This document shows, piece by piece, positions 59,816 through 64,000 of a DNA stretch of 64,000 nt. The notes under the pieces are model-generated. The model was not told where the DNA came from and made no database searches. It saw nothing but the letters and a program-made list of their open reading frames with translations. Every line of letters begins with the position of its first letter. Position 1 is the first letter of the stretch. The DNA is from Diphasiastrum complanatum (lineage: Eukaryota; Streptophyta; Lycopodiopsida; Lycopodiales; Lycopodiaceae). Both the position numbers and the translations under genes were made by a program. The stretch lies in NCBI GenBank assembly GCA_029204225.1, contig CM055100.1, positions 61,363,472-61,427,471 of the forward strand, read 5' to 3'.

Positions 59816-60170
59816 TTTACGTGACTGGTTTTTTAATCTCGATCATGAAGATAAGACAGACTGGTCAATTTCGAAAGAGTCCTTTTTCAAGCGTTTTTAG
59901 CCCTTTCGCTTGATAGAGAGTCCTTTTGTCAAATTGAGTAACATCAAGATGGCAAAAGATGAACACGTACGAGACTATATTGAGCGTTTCAAGCGGTTAA
60001 AAGGTTAAGTACAAGAACAGCCCTCCGAAAAATGATCATCATCTGGTTTTTAGTCGGCCTTCCAAGATGGATCAGACGCGAGCTTAAATCCAATGATGAA
60101 TATATGAGTCTAAAGTTAGCTATGTCTGATGCCATCAAGGAAGAAGACGAAGGATCAGATGTTGATCAAC
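59816..60170 (+). pseudogene. Gypsy-1-family gag fragment
   Basis: Plus-strand text reads RDWFFNLDHEDKTDW, SIKSESFFKRF-like, LIESPFVKLSNIKMAKDEHV, RDYIERFKRLKG, WFLVGLPRWIRRELKSNDEY and MSLKLAMSDAIKEE. It is collinear with the Gypsy-1 capsid region (about 15740-15390), with roughly one residue in four different by eye. Stops occur near 59900 and 60006. Only about 115 codons survive, with no LTR or PBS of the family nearby. It proves that the Gypsy-1 family has more than one diverged copy in this genome. Confidence 0.9.
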
Positions 60171-60199
60171 AATCAATTTCTGAGAAGGAATTGGATAAA

Positions 60200-60813
60200 T
60201 GTCAGCGGACACCAGCCAACTAGCAATCACGTTTGACTACCTAATTACTTAGTATAAATCAATTGTTCATACATCTCTTTTCAAGTTCTCAAGTTCTGAA
60301 GCAACAAATCAACATTGTGAATTGTGAAGGAGTTGAGTGTGACGCTTCCTACACTCATATCAAGTAGATCATTCACAATCAGAAAGTATTGTTGTTAGCT
60401 CTCTATCAAGCTTGAACTCTCTTGAGCATTCTAGTTCAGTCTTTTGAGCTACTATTGCGCTACTGCTTATTAGTAGAGCTGCTTATTATCAGACTTATTC
60501 TCAGTTACTCAGAGACAACTTAGAGTGCACGGTTTTTATTCGCTATTGTTTTGCGCTCATTAGCATCTGATTTTGTTTTTTTGAATTGATATTATCTTCT
60601 TATTGCGTTCAATATATGTCAGAATGCATGCATCTCTGTATTGCTTTTGTAACTGATAGAAATTATTTGAGAATTCAATACTTTATGTTTGGCTACGTAA
60701 TCACTTAGTATCTAGCGATTTCAAACTTAGTTGCTAAAGATTGAACATGATTTTCATCACTACTGCTTTGTTTAATTTTTTATAGGCGTAGTCATGCATT
60801 GGAGGTAGGAAGT
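60200..60813 (+). repeat. Copia-6-family LTR, 3'-truncated
   Basis: It starts TGTCAGCGGACACC and aligns with 43956 onward: TATA box TATAAAT at 60253, ACTCTCTTGAGCATTCTAG, GGCTACGTAATCACT and GCGTAGTCATGCATTGGA. The match ends at about 60813, before the LTR terminus and PBS. Confidence 0.85.
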
Positions 60814-60837
60814 CTCCACATTACATTATCTATCATA

Positions 60838-62661
60838 ATTTTGACACATCTTAGGATTTTTGGTTGTTTATGCTATGTGCATGTTCCTTTAGAGACTAGG
60901 AAAAAGGATGATTTTAGTGCTATTAAAGGCATTTTTATTGGATATGCATCTTCTAAGAAAGCATAAGGAATGTCATGGAAGATCAACCATGATCAATCTT
61001 GATGTTAATCAAGACATGTTGGGGTCGAGGGTCGAGGAGGAGCAACTTCAAGACGAGAAAGATCTGAACCAAGTAGGCTCACATATGTGGAGAAAGGAAA
61101 GCAAGTGGAGGATGGCACTTCCTATCATGCATTCTTCATATCACATGAAGAGCCAAGAGATGTCCAAGAGGCACTTCAAGCCAAGAAATGGGTTGAAGCA
61201 ATGACCCTTGATTTCAAACAAGACATGGGAGCTTGTCAATCCACCTAGCAACATGCATGTTATTGGATGTAAATGGGTGTTCAGGATCAAATACAACAAT
61301 GATGGATCGATCAACAAATACAAAGCAAGACTTTGTGCCAAAGGATATGCTCAAGTCAAAGGTATTGACTTGATATGAAGACACTTTTGAAACTATTGCA
61401 AAAATGGTAACTTTCAATTGCATGTTATCATAATTGGAGGATGTTTCAACTTGATGTATCTAATGCTTTCCTCAATGGATATCTTAAAGAGGAGATCTAC
61501 ATGGAGCAACCACCTGGATTTGTGAAAGTTGGTGAAGAAGCAAAAGTCTGTCTTTTGTTTAAAAGTCTTTATGGACTTAAACAGGCACCAAGGTCTTGGT
61601 ATGCAAGGCTAAAATCATTTCACATGTCACTCAGATTTCATCTTAGTGATTATGATCCTTCATTGTACATTAAGTTTGTAAATAACTCTTTAGTTATTCT
61701 TCTTATTTATGTAGATGACATAATCTTAAGTGGAAATAATTTGGAGCTAGTTGAGGAAACAAAATGTGCACTTGGTAGTGAATTTAAAATGCAGGATCTA
61801 GAAATTCTTCACTGCATCTTAGGCCTAGAAATTGATTTTTAGAAAGATCATGCTTTCATAAGTCAATCTAGATATGCTCTTTCCATGCTCAAAAATTTTC
61901 AAATGGAAAAGTATAAGGGCATAGATACTCCAATGGAGCATGTTGTAAAAGATCATATAAAAGAGGATGAAAGATCCTTCAAGGACATCACTCTTTATAG
62001 GAGTCCTATTGGCTCCCTCATTTGGTTAACTGTAACTAGGCCAGATTTAAGCTTTAGTGTGCACAAATTAATGCAACATTCAAAGACTTGTCATTGGAAG
62101 TTGGCAAAGAGAATCTTGAGATATGTATCTTCCACCTTAGACTATGGATTAATCTATAAAAGTGAAGATCTAGCATTGGTTGCATTTTCGGACTCAAATT
62201 TTGCAGGAGTCAAAGTGGATAGAAAATCCACAAGTGCATACACAGTTTTTATTGGAAGAAATCTAGTTTCTTGGTTATCCAAGAAACAAGCTACTAGATG
62301 TTTCTCATCTTGTGAAGCAGAGTACAATGCTCGTACAACTACCACAAAGGAAGTCCTATGGATTAAGAGGATACTCATGGAGCTAAAGTGGATTGAAGAT
62401 GATGACCTACCTATTATCAAGAATGATAACATCTCGGCTCAAGATCTTGCAAACAATCATGTATTTTATGCAAGAAGCAAACACATTGAGGTAGCACACC
62501 ACTTTGTAAGAGAGAAAGTGATTGGGAGAAAGATCTTGTTGGAGCATGTTGAATCATCATCTTGTATTGCAGATCTACTCACAAAACCATTGCTCAAGAA
62601 TGTGTTTGTCAAGATGAGATCAAATCTTGGCTTATTCTCAAAGTCCATGGTGACTAAATAG
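60838..62661 (+). pseudogene. Copia-8 pol: integrase C-terminus, RT, RNase H (broken)
   Basis: The segment opens with integrase C-terminal text (LRIFGCLCYVHVPLETRKKD, KGIFIGYASSKKA), a damaged linker, and RT ([38 protein letters not shown]), with frameshifts near 60965, 61204 and 61375. Clean frames follow: 61441-61842 (FQLDVSNAFLNGYLKEEIYM, KSLYGLKQAPRSWYARL, YVDDIILSGNN) and, after a stop at 61842, 61885-62661 (LYRSPIGSLIWLTVTRPDLS, AFSDSNFAGVKVDRKSTSAY, CEAEYNARTTTTKEVLWIKR, NDNISAQDLANNHVFYARSK, HIEVAHHFVREKVIG). RT and RNase H catalytic residues are mostly readable (NDNISA where CDNxSA is usual). Related to, but clearly different from, Copia-7a. Confidence 0.93.
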
Positions 62662-62679
62662 ATATATTTCAAGCTGGAG

Positions 62680-64000
62680 TGTGAAAAAAGGTAAAACATA
62701 TCTTTCTATGTTGACTTTGGGGGCTATGCTCCACCTGCAAGTAAGGATCTTCAAGCCTCCATGGATTTCTCCTCCACATGTGTCCCTAATCTTAATCACA
62801 AAGGTAGATAACAAGTGGCCTCAAGTATTCACCACCCAACCGTATCTAGCTAGCACATGCAATCCTGCAACTTGGCTAATCTAGCACCCCCTTGCTAACC
62901 AATAACTAATCACAAGCATACCACCACAAACCATAGCATACTCAATATCCAAACCCTACTTATGTCCCATACCATAAGCAAGATCCAAACCCTAAGCATA
63001 CTACACACAAGAAAACACTCTATACACTAGTAGCCACACTAGAGCATAAGCATAGCAAACAAAAGAGATCTCTCTCACTCCCTATGGGCACCCTCCTCCC
63101 CTCATATAGATGGTAAATGGCACCCTCCAATACACTTTGGAGTTCCTTGCACAAACAATGAGAAAGAGAGAGGCCTAGGGGAGTTAAAGAACCTTCATAG
63201 GCTTATGGAAGGTCAAGAGACTTCTTCCATAACCTATGACTCTTTGAATGCCTTTCTTGTGGGAGTTGGGAACTCAATGGACACCTTGGAAGTGCGCCCT
63301 CCTACTAGGTCCCATTGCCCAATTTGTGTTTGTATACGTTGGTCCAAGACCAATAGAGTGATATGGTTCAAGGTTGAGGCCCAAGGTTTAGAAAAATAGC
63401 CAAAATACCCATGGTAATGACTTTCTAACACCTCACTAGGTTCCATACCTCTGACCAAGGCATAGACGCCTACATGCCCTTATCCAAGGACACCAGTACC
63501 TTAATGTAAAGTCAATGTATCATTCTCCATAGCATATTTTATATCTTTTTGTGCCAACCTCTTAGGTTGTGAAAGGAAGAGTTATGCAAAATTGAGATGC
63601 AACATTAGATCTAATTCTTCTTTCAAAGCATGTTGGAGGGTTTGCAGGTCCCAAGACAACCCTAACCCTAGTTAATAAGTGAGAGGGATTTGGCACCCTG
63701 CGTGTGTAAGTCCAACCCAATGATCCCATAGTTATTTGATTAATTAGAAAATCAATAAAAGGACTTTAGGCCTTTTTGCGGGACTTTTAATGTCGCAGGG
63801 CCTAAATGTCAAGTTAGTGAATAAAGTTGGGTTTTCCTCCAATTTTGATGGTTCTCACACTTTTTTAAATTTGAATAAAAAGAGAGGCAAGACTGGACCA
63901 ATAGGATTCAGAGGCCAGGGTCCTCCTCTCTACTATAAAAAGAGACCAACTCGAGTTGCTCCTCATGTTCATTTCCTCATTTCAATAAAGCAGACTGGTT
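62680..64000 (+). repeat. Copia-8 3' LTR (runs off the window)
   Basis: It begins TGTGAAAAAAGG after a CAAGCTGGAG purine-rich stretch, 18 bp past the pol stop. Near the window end there is a TATA box (TATAAAA, 63934-63940) and an AATAAA (63984-63989), consistent with U3/R of an LTR. The alternative is a shorter LTR ending at TTCTCACA near 63858 followed by unrelated sequence. Confidence 0.6.
63934..63940 (+). promoter_or_regulatory. TATA box, probable LTR promoter
   Basis: TATAAAA in CTACTATAAAAAGAGACC, about 45 bp upstream of an AATAAA signal. Confidence 0.55.

Overview
The window is plant nuclear DNA made almost entirely of transposable elements. The evidence for a land plant is the set of families present: Ty1/copia elements of plant type with initiator-Met-tRNA primer sites, large Ty3/gypsy elements, and a plant-type hAT transposase. 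Density and nesting suggest a large, repeat-rich genome; I cannot place the clade. I found no intact cellular gene, no rRNA, tRNA or other RNA gene, and no CRISPR array. Every coding region is a transposon gene carrying at least one visible break.

Region 1 (1-22046) is a three-level nest. A plus-strand copia element (Copia-1) is split by a minus-strand copia element (Copia-2a, 1119-20388) with a perfect 5-bp target duplication, CTCAC. Copia-2a is itself split by a 14.4-kb minus-strand gypsy element (Gypsy-1, 3957-18356). Gypsy-1 carries gag, protease, an RT lacking its catalytic block, RNase H, integrase, three related minisatellite clusters, and a long broken extra ORF downstream of pol. The insertion is flanked by a 67-bp imperfect duplication of Copia-2a instead of a short target duplication.

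Region 2 (22047-38656) holds a copia gag/protease fragment (Copia-3), an internally deleted hAT transposase with long (GA)n arrays beside it, a second Copia-2 copy with both 274-bp LTRs (Copia-2b, 30770-36307), and a copia RNase H remnant followed by a PPT and long LTR (Copia-4).

Region 3 (38657-52434) is a mosaic: a copia integrase remnant, a gypsy 3' LTR with PPT (Gypsy-2), gypsy RT/RNase H and protease fragments, the 5' half of Copia-6 whose LTR contains a (CT)n expansion, the 5' part of a minus-strand Copia-7 copy, a copia integrase fragment, and gag/protease of Gypsy-3.

Region 4 (52435-64000) contains the best-preserved element, Copia-7a (52440-58420), with 691-bp LTRs about 99% identical and TSD TTCCA. 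It sits in the 5' leader of Gypsy-3, whose PBS and 5' LTR follow at 58831-59335. After that come a T-rich repeat, a Gypsy-1-family gag fragment, a truncated Copia-6 LTR joined to a different copia pol (Copia-8), and an LTR running off the window end.

In an active element these proteins would form one replication cycle (Gag particle, protease, reverse transcriptase/RNase H, integrase). Here each copy is defective, so mobility would depend on proteins supplied in trans. Element names (Copia-1 etc.) are local labels only.
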